Below are positions 31,761 through 42,091 of a stretch of 64,000 bases of DNA, in pieces. Within the stretch, counting starts at the first letter, position 1; each line of letters starts with the position of its first letter. The notes under the pieces are model-generated. The model was not told the DNA's origin and ran no database searches. It worked only from the letters and a program-made list of their open reading frames with translations. The position numbers and the translations under genes are program-made. Source of the stretch: Planoprotostelium fungivorum (taxonomy: Eukaryota > Evosea > Variosea > Cavosteliida > Cavosteliaceae); NCBI GenBank assembly GCA_003024175.1, contig MDYQ01000162.1, positions 21,652 to 85,651 of the forward strand, given 5' to 3'.

Positions 31761-32552
31761 TCATGATAGCCATCTCTTGAGATGGGGGTGTTTCCTGATC
31801 TCGGCCATCGTGACTCTCTTCTGTGGCTCGGGCTCTAACATCCTCGTGATTAGATCCTTGGCCGTGCTCTTTACAGCTCTGTCTGGAAAGTGGACTCTCT
31901 GGTTGGGTGACCAATCTTCATCGTAGTTGAAGGGAAAGACTCCGTAGGTGAGAGTGAACATGACGACACCCAAGCTCCATACGTCGGCCAGTGAGGCATT
32001 GAAGTCGATGTCCTTCATGCGGACCTCTGGGGCTGCGTAAGGAAGGCTGCCTCCGTAGTCGTTGCACTCGTTGGATCGACGATCGATGTAGCACAATCCG
32101 AAATCGATGAGGGTGGCCGTCTTGGTGATGTTGTCCCACATGATGTTCTCCAACTTGATGTCCTTGTGGTAGACGTCCAGATCGTGAATTGCCGAGAGGG
32201 TGGCAGTCAGCTGAGTCATAATCCTTCGGATGATTCTGTCTGGCAGTGGCGTGAAGTGTTGATCGGCCATGATGCGAAAGAGGTCTTTGCCCTCAACGTG
32301 ATCCATCACCAGGTAGTAGTGATCGTCATCTTGATAGTACGATTTCAAGCATGCGACTCTCGGTACATTCCTCAGGAGGAGTCCAGCGATGATCTCGTTA
32401 GTGGCCCTTCGGTTGTCGTATGTCTTGACGATCTTCTTCACGATGGATGTCTTTCCATCACGTAGCGGTGGCACCAACAGAATCTGTCCTTGACTCCCTT
32501 GATCTAACGGCTTTGCTCTCTGCAGCAACTGGGTCACTTGCTCTGACCTCAT
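31761..32552 (-). CDS. Serine/threonine protein kinase
   Basis: One uninterrupted frame. Kinase motifs in order: SIVKKIVKTYDN (possible VAIK Lys), YYLVMDHVEGKDLFRIM hinge, VYHKDIKLENIMWD catalytic loop (HKD, catalytic Asp kept), LIDFGLCYID (DFG), GGSLPYAAPEV (APE), LADVWSLGVVMFTLTYGVFP, and the terminal helices ending HPHLKRWLS. All catalytic residues are present, so it should be active. The frame is open 5' to 32864, so the start could be MRSEQVTQ (32552), MRNNDESEKE (32666) or further out; 32552 is chosen because it lies just before the domain. No regulatory domain is seen. Resembles CAMK/SNF1-like kinases at low confidence. Confidence 0.88.
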   Translation of the reverse strand: MRSEQVTQLLQRAKPLDQGSQGQILLVPPLRDGKTSIVKKIVKTYDNRRATNEIIAGLLLRNVPRVACLKSYYQDDDHYYLVMDHVEGKDLFRIMADQHFTPLPDRIIRRIMTQLTATLSAIHDLDVYHKDIKLENIMWDNITKTATLIDFGLCYIDRRSNECNDYGGSLPYAAPEVRMKDIDFNASLADVWSLGVVMFTLTYGVFPFNYDEDWSPNQRVHFPDRAVKSTAKDLITRMLEPEPQKRVTMAEIRKHPHLKRWLS

Positions 32553-33157
32553 CGGCTTCTCTTCTTCTCGACGTTTGGAAAGTAAGAGAAGGCCAACATG
32601 CCAATGCAATTGACAGCGGAAAAATAGATAAGCAAGTTCTTTCTCTGATTCATCGTTGTTTCTCATGCGGAGAGTCCGTATCCATGGATCTGCGACAGCC
32701 CCAGCACGGAACAGTTCAGATTCTTTCCCTCTATGGAGGTTGCTTGGTGATAAATGCGTGATGTTACCACGCGGGAGTTCGTAACTGGCCTGATTAGCTC
32801 TATTTTGGGGGAAGAGATAGCAACTGAGCCATTGGACAGTCGTAATCGAGGCTTCGAAGTACACCTAGCGGGTTCTAACCTACTAAGGATGGCAGGTCGG
32901 CGCCCCATTCGAGGAGGAGCACGCGTGGGGCTGAACGCACGGCTGGGGTGCACCCTCGAACGTGATATGACGAATTCGCGGAACTATACGGTCTACCTGT
33001 GGCTTTTCAAACTGCCGCTGTACTAGGACCAGAGGTTCACCAGACATACCTCACGTGTTGATCGATAACCATATTTCTCACATTTATATTTTCGAAATTT
33101 CCGAAGCGTTTCTGAGCTGATTGGAAAACATAACGTCGCATCGTCATCACAGCCAAC
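32553..33157. other. Region between divergent kinase and dehydrogenase genes
   Basis: Holds the promoters of both genes. A plus-strand frame at 32754-33026 is open for 90 codons but shows no motif and overlaps the 5' extension of the kinase frame; it is not called. Confidence 0.4.
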
Positions 33158-34739
33158 ATGCCTACCGACAAGCCAAAAGTGCTCTTTATGAGTGGACCTG
33201 AATACGCCAAGGATGTCTGGAACGAGTTCATTCAAGATTTCACCGTATTAGTGAGCCTCATTTTACGTATCGTCACGTTTGTCAGCTGATTGTGTCTCAA
33301 GTTATGGGAAGAACAATCAAGAGAGGATTTCATCCGGGATCTATCATCGAAGTACGATGGCATCCAGGCCATCTACCGTGCAGCCAATCCAAAGTATCCC
33401 CACTACAAATTGGGCTCTTTTGACAGAGAGATCGTCTCCGCCTTTCCATCCTCTATGAAGATCTTTGTCAACGGCGCTGTCGGCTATAATGACGTCGCTG
33501 TCGATGTATTGTCAGAAAAGGGTGACGATCGCACCTCATTGTTCTCCACTGATCCTCTGCAATAGGTATCCTCTTCTGTAATACGGCATCCGTGAGATCA
33601 TCGATTGTGATTCGATCTCCTCTGATCATGTTGCAGGGATCAGACAATGCGACGGCAGACACGGCTCTGTGGCTTATCTTGAGTACATACAAGAACACGT
33701 GGCAATCCGAACAATCTGTCCGAGCTGGTGTGTGGAGAGATCGCACGAACGTCGTTGGAAGAGATCCCGCGGGAGACGTGAGAGATCGCATCATCTTCCA
33801 TCGACATCATCCCATGCAACGTCATCATCTCGGATCACGTGCGAGATGGTCTGCATCATCACACGACGGATGTTGACGAGAATAGACGGTGGGCATTCTT
33901 GGATTGGGAAACATCGGAAAGGCAATCGCAGTGCGATGCAAGGCCATTGGAATGAAGGTACAATACCACAACCGCAACCGAATCGATGCAGCAGGTGAGG
34001 AGATGTCTCCTATCTTCTTCTCCTTCGATAGAAGAAAAGTGACTTCACTTTCACGTCATTCAACTCATCTTGCATCTTCACAACGATGACGATCTGATCT
34101 TCATTCCATCTTCTCATCTTCTTCCATTTCCATCTTTCATCTCCCGATCGCGATCACGCCTCATCATCACCTTACCTGTTTCAGAGGAAGAGAAGTACGG
34201 AGTCACTTACAAGACTTTCGACGAGCTCCTCTCCTCCTCCGATACCATTGTCGTCGCTGTTCCTTTAACATCCGATACGAAGCACATTCTCAGTGGGTCG
34301 CACGAGATCATACGAAGTCGTGACCACGAACAGATGCGGAATCGTTTAAGAAAGTGAAGAGGGGAGTGATCATCGTCAACATCTCGAGAGGTGGTTGTGT
34401 CGATGAGAGCGCTCTGGTGGATGCCATCAAGGCCGGCAAGGTGAGGGGGAGAGTGGTGTGAGATCGAGTCTGACGGTGATGTCAGGTGAGCAAGGTAGGA
34501 TTGGACGTTTTCGAAGAGGAGCCCAAGATCCATCCCGATCTCTTGTCTAATGAGAAGCACGCACTCCTCCCTCACATCGGTGGAGCGACCGTCAACACTT
34601 TCTACAACTTTGAGGTGACGTCTCTTCACGTCACCGTCGCTAATGACGCCAGGCCATCGGAATGCAGAACATCAAGATGTGGTTGAAAGAAGGAAAAGCA
34701 AAGACACCCATCAACCTCAGCGCCATCCAAAAGCAATGA
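33158..34739 (+). CDS. D-2-hydroxyacid dehydrogenase (NAD(P)-dependent)
   Basis: About nine exons starting MPTDKPKVLFMSGPEYAKDV. Substrate-domain segments include KIFVNGAVGYNDVAVDVLSE and DNATADTALWLILSTYKNTW. The nucleotide-binding Rossmann motif is TVGILGLGNIGKAIAVRCKA. The catalytic set of the family is visible: Arg in VIIVNISRGGCVDESAL, Glu in VGLDVFEEEPKIHPDLL, and His in ALLPHIGGAT. The product of about 330 residues is the normal size. Fungal and protist relatives act as glyoxylate/hydroxypyruvate or 2-ketoacid reductases in the cytosol; the substrate cannot be told here. The gene ends GKAKTPINLSAIQKQ. Confidence 0.92.
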
Positions 34740-34887
34740 GATCTCCACAATCAAGCACCGAACGATCTTGGACGATGACAAAAAAAAGATGAAATGGTTA
34801 TGCGAATAAATCGTTGTAGATCGATGACGAGGAAATAAGGAGGAACGAAAGGAAGGACACAGAGAGATCATTTTTTCATCACACAAC

Positions 34888-36191
34888 ATGTCTCTGAAGC
34901 TCCACACCGCCGATAAGACCAGCCCAGCCACCTTCAAGGTCCTCGTTGCCGCTCAATACGCCGGCGTGAAGGTCGATGTCGTTGAGACTGAGACTGCTCC
35001 CAAGGGTGAGTCCATTGGAAAGCTTCCCATCCTCGAGACCCCCCAGGGACTCCTCTCCGGATCTGATGCCGCTGCCCACTACAGTGAGTTTCATCCTCTC
35101 CATTTCCATATCCATTCGTCTATATCGACCATCTCAATCGACATCTCGACACGTCAACTGAAGAAACTTCAGTCATCGGCCAAGGAAAGTCCACCCTGAA
35201 CGGCTCCAACGCCTTCGAGGCCGCTCAAGTCTCCCAGTGGGTCGACTACGTCGCCTCCGAGATCGATCTCCCCGCCTCCGTCTGGGTCTTCCCCATCCTC
35301 GGTCTCGTCCACAACGTCCAGCCCGCCACCGACAAGGCCACCGCCGACATCCGCAAGGTCCTCGATACTCTGAACAAGTACTTCACCTTCCGCACCTTCC
35401 TCGTCGGACAGCGTGTGTCTTACGCCGACATTGCCGTCGCCGCTTCTCTCTACCAGCTGTTCCAGAAGCTCTTCGAGCCCGCTTTCATCAAGCCTTACGG
35501 ACACGCCAAGAGATGGTTCTTGACCATCGTCAACCAGCCCCAATTCAAGGCCGTCGCCGGAGAGTTCACCATCTGCGAGAAGAAGGAGTCTCCCCGCGAG
35601 CCCGTGAAGAAGGAGGCACCCAAGAAGGAGGCCGCCCCCGCCAAGAAGCCCGCCGCCAAGAAGGACGACGACGACGAGGAGAAGGAGGAGAACTTTGAGG
35701 ACGACGAGCCAAAGAAGAAGAACCCCCTCGACTTCTTACCCCCCTCCAAATTCAACTTGGAAGAGTGGAAGAGAGTCTACTCCAACACCGACACCCGCAA
35801 GGAGGCCATCCCCTGGTTCTGGCAGAACTACGACCCCCAGGGATTCTCCCTGTGGTACGGAGAGTACAAGTACAACGACGAGCTCAACTCCACCTTCAAG
35901 ACGGCCAACCTCCTCGGAGGCTACATCCAGCGTCTCGACAAGCTCCGCAAGTACGGTTTCGCTTCCCTCGTCATCTTTGGAGACGAGCCCAAGTTGGAGG
36001 TTGCCGGTATTGTTCTGAACAGAGGAACCGCTCAGGCCCCCGAGCTGATCGAGTGTGACGACTCTGAGCACTACAACTGGAGACAGATCAACATCGAGGA
36101 CCCCAAGGACAAGGAGCTCGTTCAGGACTTCTGGGCCTGGGACGGAGAGTTTGGAGGAAAGAAGTTCAACCAGGCTAAGAACTTCCGATAA
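34888..36191 (+). CDS. EEF1G: Elongation factor 1-gamma (eEF1Bgamma)
   Basis: Two exons, 34888-35083 and 35173-36191, give 404 residues. GST-like N-terminal domain (MSLKLHTADKTSPATFKVLV to the GQRVSYADIAVAASLYQLFQ region), a Lys/Glu/Asp/Ala-rich linker (KKEAAPAKKPAAKKDDDDEE), and the conserved eEF1-gamma C-terminal domain (NPLDFLPPSKFNLEEWKRVY, WFWQNYDPQGFSLWYGEYKY, DFWAWDGEFGGKKFNQAKNF). It is the scaffold subunit of the eEF1B nucleotide-exchange complex that recharges eEF1A. Codon use is heavily C-ending, as expected for a highly expressed gene, and this produces long false frames on both strands. Confidence 0.97.
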
Positions 36192-36257
36192 ATTGTCTGA
36201 GATCTCGATATATAAAATGGATCGTACATCGCGTCGTCTCTTGTCTAACGGGAGCAG

Positions 36258-36405
36258 AGTGTGAGGGAAGATGAGCCACCGAACATATAAATCTCGCTCA
36301 TTGAATCACCTCCTCTTGAAGATGGCCCGTCAGAAGCGTGAGACATGATCGCAGCGATGAGAACGGCGATGATCATCAGGCACACGGTGGCGATGGAGGC
36401 ATTTG
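36258..36405 (-). pseudogene. Fragment of the claudin-like gene at 383-1071
   Basis: Read on the minus strand this stretch matches the third-helix region of the first gene (its GCTTGATGATCATCGCCGTT and ACATGTTCGGTGGC blocks), with several small indels that break the frame. Only about 148 bp is present. Confidence 0.85.
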
Positions 36406-36610
36406 GATCACTAATTTTTTGTCATGCATATTCCAGTGACCGTTTCATATTGAATAGTCCAAATTCCGGATCAAGGACAATTCCGGAACTTGTCGTTCTC
36501 ATCTTTGTAAAGTTCACCACACGCAATAGAAGAAGCATGTGTCTGTCGGCTGTTCGATTCAGGGCTCAAAGTTTCACACGGGACGAAGAATCACATCTCT
36601 GTCGAACAAC

Positions 36611-37916
36611 ATGATCCAGAACTTCTTCGGTCGAAATCGTCGAATGAATACTTCCATGGTCTACCGCACACAGAACCACCGCCTGACGCAAGATTTAATC
36701 CACGGAGAACAACAGTATGATGATGAGACGTGGCGACACAAGTGTCTGAGAGACTTCCACCACGAGGTGTGGAGACTGTTAAATCTTTGCGATTCGGTGT
36801 CAATTCCTTCGTCTGCTGACTGAGAGAAGGCGGGAAGAAATCATAACAGAAAATATAGCGAGGTCTATCGAGGTGATCAGGATGCCCGTCCCCTTTTCTT
36901 CTGATCTCGTGCAGATCTTCTCGACTGGAAGAGAATGGTAGAGTCTTTCACCGTCAGCAAGTCCGGTGGTGAGTGCACACCGTCATTCCGTGCCGATGAT
37001 CTCAGGAGGGCTGAGTTTATTCGACCAATTTGGCACGGGCGTCTCTTTACACGGTGAACCTCTCATCTACACTTGGCCTCACCATTGGGATGGTAGTCTC
37101 GTTCGTTACTGTGTGAACGGTTCAGGTTCTTACGAGTGAGTGATGCACCACGATGAGCGTGGAGAAAGTTGCCCTCTAGAGAAGAGATTGAACAGAAGAA
37201 GAGAGAGGGAGAGACTGACGACGAGATGTTGTGGGAGGATGGGATGGATTACTTTGTCTAGCAGTGCACCTCTGGTGTCTATCGGACACAAGACCGTGGT
37301 CTATTGAAAGAAGAGAGGGTGAGGAGAAGGTGGAAGAGTACAGACAGATGATCAGAAGGGGAGGAAGGCCACTGGTACTGGCAGCCGTCCCGAGGACTGT
37401 TCCATACAGTCGAGGCGTCATCGGATTTAGCGATAAGAGCGCACCATTCTATTGGTCGAATCAAAATCATTTCATACTGGATGGTCAAGGTGTCGATCTC
37501 TTCTCATTCAATATCGACGATCGTGATCGCATCATGCGTCACTCTATGTTGATTCCACTCACTTTGCCCAATTCCAGGCTTACAAGGATGAGAGCATAGA
37601 TCCCTTCTTTCTTGCCATCCGTCTGAACCAGAGAATACAAGAGAAGGCTTACGTCAGGCCCGGTGGCATATACTGGGGCGCCTGGGACTCTTGGGTCCAA
37701 CACACACTCATCACGGCTGTGCAAGGAGACGAAGCAGATGATTTCGCGACGAAGGAAGAACTGAAGATGGTTAAGAGGATGCAAGAGATCAGCAGAGAAA
37801 GAGTTGAACGGGGCGAAACACTCGACCCCGACGGAGATGAGGCCCAGATGCTGAGGTGGGAGAGCGATTGGAACAGCTTCTTGGTCAACATCGGGCCAAA
37901 GACAGAAGATAAATGA
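36611..37916 (+). CDS. Unrecognised multi-exon protein
   Basis: Starts MIQNFFGRNRRMNTSMVYRT. Exon pieces in order: RHKCLRDFHHEVWRLKYSEV, DLLDWKRMVESFTVSKSGGL, SLFDQFGTGVSLHGEPLIYT and WPHHWDGSLVRYCVNGSGSY, then RRGGRPLVLAAVPRTVPYSR, SAPFYWSNQNHFILDGQGVD, and a last exon FFLAIRLNQRIQEKAYVRPG, GGIYWGAWDSWVQHTLITAV and WESDWNSFLVNIGPKTEDK. About 350 residues; rich in aromatic residues. Junctions around 37140-37330 are not settled. The ATG could lie in an upstream exon. I do not recognise the family. Convergent with the RNase Z-like gene, 15 bp apart. Confidence 0.55.
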
Positions 37917-37931
37917 AATGATCAGGCAACT

Positions 37932-38852
37932 TCATGTTTCATTCGGATCATCACACCACACGATGATGTTTTTCGGTTTTCCTTCTTTGAAAAAGTCGAT
38001 GATGTCTCTCTTGCTGTACTGATGGCTGAAATGTGTGATGATGAACGTTGTATCGGGATAGCGCACGATCACATCCTGTAAATCGGCCCACAGCGTGTGT
38101 TTCGTCTTCTCTGCGTTCTTTCGGTGTTTCTCATCTAAGAAGGTGCACTCTGTGATGACGACCGGCATGGTAGACAGCCACGATGCACTCTCCTCAGAGG
38201 ACAGAGTCTCGGCCGTTGTGTCTCCCAGGAAGGTGAAGAGGGATTTACGGCAGATCTCGGTGATGTCGATTCCATCTTGTCTCAGCTTCTTCAGATCAGC
38301 ACCAGCACGCCCTTGATATTCTCTTCGGAGGCGGTGGGTGATCTTGTGGAAGGTGAATCCAACTGATGGGCAGCTGTGATCGCAGTTGATGACTGTGATC
38401 TCGTATGGAAGATTGTCCAGAGTGATGATGTCTCCTGGCTGGACGCCGTGGGTCACATGATTGGTCTGGTACTCTTCTGGTGTCATCGCACACGCTCCGG
38501 TCAATTGTTGGCTCGAAAAGAGGTACTGGTCCAACAGAGGTGCAGTGCTGATAGGTATATACACCTTCGGTGGCTTCGCGCGTGAGACCAGTGCAGTCAT
38601 TCCAAACGAGTGATCAGAATGGCCGTGCGTGATGAATACGTGTGAGGGATGCGATGTGTGAACTTTGAAGGGTCCAGCATCTAAAGAGAAGGAGAGTTCT
38701 GGAATGAAGAATGAGGTTGTGTCGGCGGCACGAGAGTATCCAATGAGCGTCAACCTCTCATTGGGTATAGGTAAAGACACCGATAGGTTCGTGTGACCGA
38801 CTCCCAGTCCGATCAACTCTGGTTTGTGTTTCGAGGCAAAGTGTGTTGTCAT
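37932..38852 (-). CDS. RNase Z-like metallo-beta-lactamase-fold protein
   Basis: The core frame from MTTHFASKHKPELIGLGVGH has the TRZ-type layout: GYSRAADTTSFFIPELSFSL, metal motif VFITHGHSDHSFGMTAL (HxHxDH), a later His in VINCDHSCPSVGFTFHKITH, an Asp in LFTFLGDTTAE, and a final FIITHFSHQYSKRDIIDFF. These match plant and protist short-form tRNase Z, the endonuclease that trims tRNA 3' trailers. The frame is open 5' to 39014 and this extension (MNRLIKVPISLTVVLQSRSL) resembles a mitochondrial presequence. Alternatively it contains a 5' UTR intron, since a pyrimidine-rich AG acceptor abuts the ATG at 38852. A tRNA-His gene lies 15 bp upstream of 39014. Confidence 0.85.
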   Translation of the reverse strand: MTTHFASKHKPELIGLGVGHTNLSVSLPIPNERLTLIGYSRAADTTSFFIPELSFSLDAGPFKVHTSHPSHVFITHGHSDHSFGMTALVSRAKPPKVYIPISTAPLLDQYLFSSQQLTGACAMTPEEYQTNHVTHGVQPGDIITLDNLPYEITVINCDHSCPSVGFTFHKITHRLRREYQGRAGADLKKLRQDGIDITEICRKSLFTFLGDTTAETLSSEESASWLSTMPVVITECTFLDEKHRKNAEKTKHTLWADLQDVIVRYPDTTFIITHFSHQYSKRDIIDFFKEGKPKNIIVWCDDPNET

Positions 38853-39029
38853 CTGAAAAGAAGATGTGATGTGATGCGGACAGGAATGCGATGACCCGTT
38901 CACCGAATCGGTGAACTGATCGCCTCTTCTCCTTCGGAAACTTGACGATGTCGAGAGTGATCGCGATTGTAGTACGACAGTGAGACTGATGGGTACCTTG
39001 ATGAGTCTGTTCACTCACAAAAGGTCGGT

Positions 39030-39100
39030 TGCCTACGCGCGGAATCGAACCGCGGTCGTTGGAGCCACAATCCAAAGTACTACCCCTATACTACGTAAGC
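39030..39100 (-). tRNA. tRNA-His (GTG), copy 1
   Basis: Minus strand: acceptor GCTTACG/CGTAGGC, anticodon stem TTGGA/TCCAA with loop TTGTGGC, T-arm GCGG/CCGC with TTCGATT, discriminator A. The base before position 1 is G in this copy. Confidence 0.95.
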
Positions 39101-39187
39101 CAGGTGACGACGCATCACAAACTGCAATAGGATTGGTACGTCTTGACGAGTGCGAGCTGTTATGCGAAGGTATGATAAAAAGTTGAT

Positions 39188-39258
39188 TGCCTACGCGCGG
39201 AATCGAACCGCGGTCGTTGGAGCCACAATCCAAAGTACTACCCCTATACTACGTAAGC
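39188..39258 (-). tRNA. tRNA-His (GTG), copy 2
   Basis: Identical to copy 1 over the mature region, 87 bp away in the same orientation. A T5 tract follows on the minus strand (Pol III terminator). G precedes position 1. Confidence 0.95.
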
Positions 39259-39536
39259 CGGGTGTTGTGCTCATATGATTCTGTGCATAGGACATCACGC
39301 AGTGATATCAGCCCAGTAAGACTCACTCATCGACCATTATAGAAGTGAGTCCACTTTGAAATCATATTAAACTAAGCATCCTCGTGATCACGGAGATTGA
39401 ATAGATCGCTTAGATCTAATATCAGATCCAAAGATTCCCAAGGAACGATTTTGTTTCCAGGAACTGCCGAAATCCGTCTCACATCACAGAAGATGACAGG
39501 GACATCGAAGGAGGCATCACACAGAAGAATCACACC

Positions 39537-41534
39537 ATGACGACCCCAATCACCCAAAATGATCTTGCGTTGGCCACGATGAGAGATGTGGAGGAGACGG
39601 TCGATATGGATGATTCGACGAGTCTAACACTGGCTTGGAAGAAGCTCACGGTGGAGACCCCAGACAAGAAGAAACTACTTTCTGATGTTTCTGGGCAAAT
39701 CAGTGGCAGTCTGTTGGCTATAATGGGACCGTCTGGAAGTGGAAAAACAACACTGATGAATGTCTTGGCTAACCGTGTGAGGGGTGTCAAGATCACAGGA
39801 GATATCAGGATCAATGCACAGAAGGTCACATCTTCTCTGTTGAAAAGAGTATCGGGTTACGTGATGCAGGACGACCTTCTTTTCGAGCACTTAACAGTAG
39901 AGGTGACGGTCGAAATACTGATGGATCATTGAATTCAGTTAGGAGACAATGCATTACACGGCCGATCTGAGGTTACCAAGGGAGATGACTTCGCTTGAGA
40001 AGAAGGAGAGAGTGAACGAAACCATCTCACAATTGGGATTGGAATCATGTCGAGGGACAGTCATAGGAGGTGTAACCATCAAAGGCATCTCAGGAGGAGA
40101 GAGGAAGAGATTATGTGTCGGCATGGAACTCATCACCCACCCCAAACTCCTCTTCCTCGATGAGCCCACGTCCGGTCTAGACAGCTCAACCGCCCTCTCT
40201 CTCATCACGACTCTGTCTCAGATCGTCTCCACTCGAAACTGCACCATCTTGTGTACCATCCATCAGCCCCAATCCAAGATCTTCCATCTCTTCCATTCAG
40301 TTTTGGTGATGAGCAAAGGACACGTCGTGGCGATGGGAGAGAGACAACAAGTCATCGACCAATACGAGAGGGCCGGATTTCCCTGTCCAGAGTTCACCAA
40401 CCCGGCCGACCATCTCATAGACGTAATCACACCCATCAACAGCGGCGATGAGCCAGAGTTAAGAGAGAACGTCGCAGCCATCCGAGCAGAGCAGTTTCAT
40501 CCACAATCAGACGAGGAGAAGGGATGCATCGTGGACGTTGATCCCATCGATCACGAGAGGATGCCCTGGCTGCGTCAATTCTTGACTCTGTCGAAACGAA
40601 CGACAAAGAGCCTCTTGAGACAGCGCTCTATCCTCATCACTCAACTCTTCCAGTCCATCATCATGGCAGTTCTCATCGGTACTGTTTTCTACCACATCGG
40701 AAACGATCAGAAGAGCACGATGAAGAGACAACCCGTGTTGTTCTTCTGTGTCATCAACCAAGGCATGTTCGCCGCTCTCATGATCATCAACTCGTTTCCA
40801 TCAGAGAGATCCATCACACTGCGAGGTGATGTGGAAGATGATGATGACGTCACTGATGTGACACAGAGAGGGCCGCGGGCAGCTACCACGTATCTGCTTA
40901 CTTTTTGGCCAAGTCCCTTGTAGAATTAGCCCCGCTCGTCATTTTCCCCGCCATTTTCTCGAGCGTCGTGTACTGGCTCGTCGGTCTACAACCTGCCGCC
41001 GACAAATTCTTCCTCTTCCTCTTCCTCATGATTCTCACGAATCTGTCGGCCACGTCGGGTGCTTCACCTTCTCATCTCACGATGCACTGACACGTCAACA
41101 GTGGCCCTGGCTATCTCAGCCGTGTGTAGGACGACTGATCTATCGGTGACCGTGATGCCCATGGCGTTAGAAGTTTTTCGCCTGTTCGGTGGATTTCTCA
41201 TGACGCCCGAAAATATTCCAAGGGGCTTCGTCTGGCTCGACGCACTCTCTTACGTCAAATGGGCTTACGTCGGTGGGTTTTATCTCATTTTATTTCTCCC
41301 CTACGTTGGCTGATGAGCGCAGCGATATCACTCAACGAATTGAGAGGACTGCAGTTGAATTGCACGGAGGCACAGAAAGTCAACGGAGCTTGTCCCGTCG
41401 TGAACGGAGAGCAGACGATACGGTCGTTGGGTCTAGACCGATTCACCATCGGTGAATGTGTGGGAGCCCTCTTGGCCATCATCATCGGCTGCAGAGTCAT
41501 CGCATTCCTGGCCCTTCGATTCCTCAAGAGATGA
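39537..41534 (+). CDS. ABCG-family half transporter
   Basis: Five exons. Nucleotide-binding domain: Walker A in LLAIMGPSGSGKTTLMNVLA, Q-loop VMQDDLLFEHLTVEE, signature GISGGERKRLCVGMELITHP, Walker B LLFLDEPTSGLDSSTALSL, H-loop TILCTIHQPQSKIF. The ABC2-type membrane domain follows: ILITQLFQSIIMAVLIGTVF, FFCVINQGMFAALMIINSFP, ERAAGSYHVSAYFLAKSLVE, IFSSVVYWLVGLQPAADKFF, MALEVFRLFGGFLMTPENIP, and a last helix IGECVGALLAIIIGC before RFLKR. NBD-first order and about 600 residues define the White/ABCG half-transporter group, which dimerises to export lipids or small molecules. All four introns are 37-48 nt and close in frame. Its AATAAA is near 41637. Confidence 0.95.
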
Positions 41535-42091
41535 AGAAATGTAAATAGAAAGAGAGTTCGACCTCATCTTGATTTAAGCCATCCACTCGCGATCTACGAT
41601 GATGAGGCGATCTGACAGCATGTAACATCGTAGCTTGAATAAATGTAAAGATATATGAAGAGCAATCGATATCTGATCTAGTGCGTTCAAATGGTATCAT
41701 AATCTATCATGTGAATATGAGCACTTCCATGGTAGCTACCAACCTTCTTCATTATCAAATAGAGATGTCTGTATTTGAACCGCAGTCTCATATCTTCACA
41801 GCCCACAGGCAGGGAGGCGCGAAAGTTTGGATATGGAACATTCAACTTGAAAAACACCGTTTGTCTACGAATGCCCCGTCGAGGGCTATTATAACCGGAT
41901 CACCCATCAGAAAGATATAGATACATGGTGTGCTGCACCCGGAGCCGCCAAAAATGACAGGAAGAGGTTTACACCACGTGCCGGGAAGCCATGCACGTGA
42001 CTGAAACTCAGCCGAGCCTCAACATCATTCGAAAAGAAACAGACCTACGAACAACAACACACGAACGACAACCGACTACTCAACGAACACG
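41535..42091. other. Intergenic, including outer end of right duplication arm
   Basis: No gene seen. From about 41800 the sequence matches the upstream flank of LamG copy 1, so the promoter of the LamG gene was duplicated with it. Confidence 0.6.

Noticed and set aside
32754-33026. 90-codon plus-strand frame between kinase and dehydrogenase
   Set aside because: No motif, overlaps the kinase 5' extension, and sits in the expected promoter region.
35237-36071. Long frames on both strands inside eEF1-gamma
   Set aside because: Shadows caused by the strong codon bias of the gene; low-complexity Arg/Pro/Ser products without motifs.
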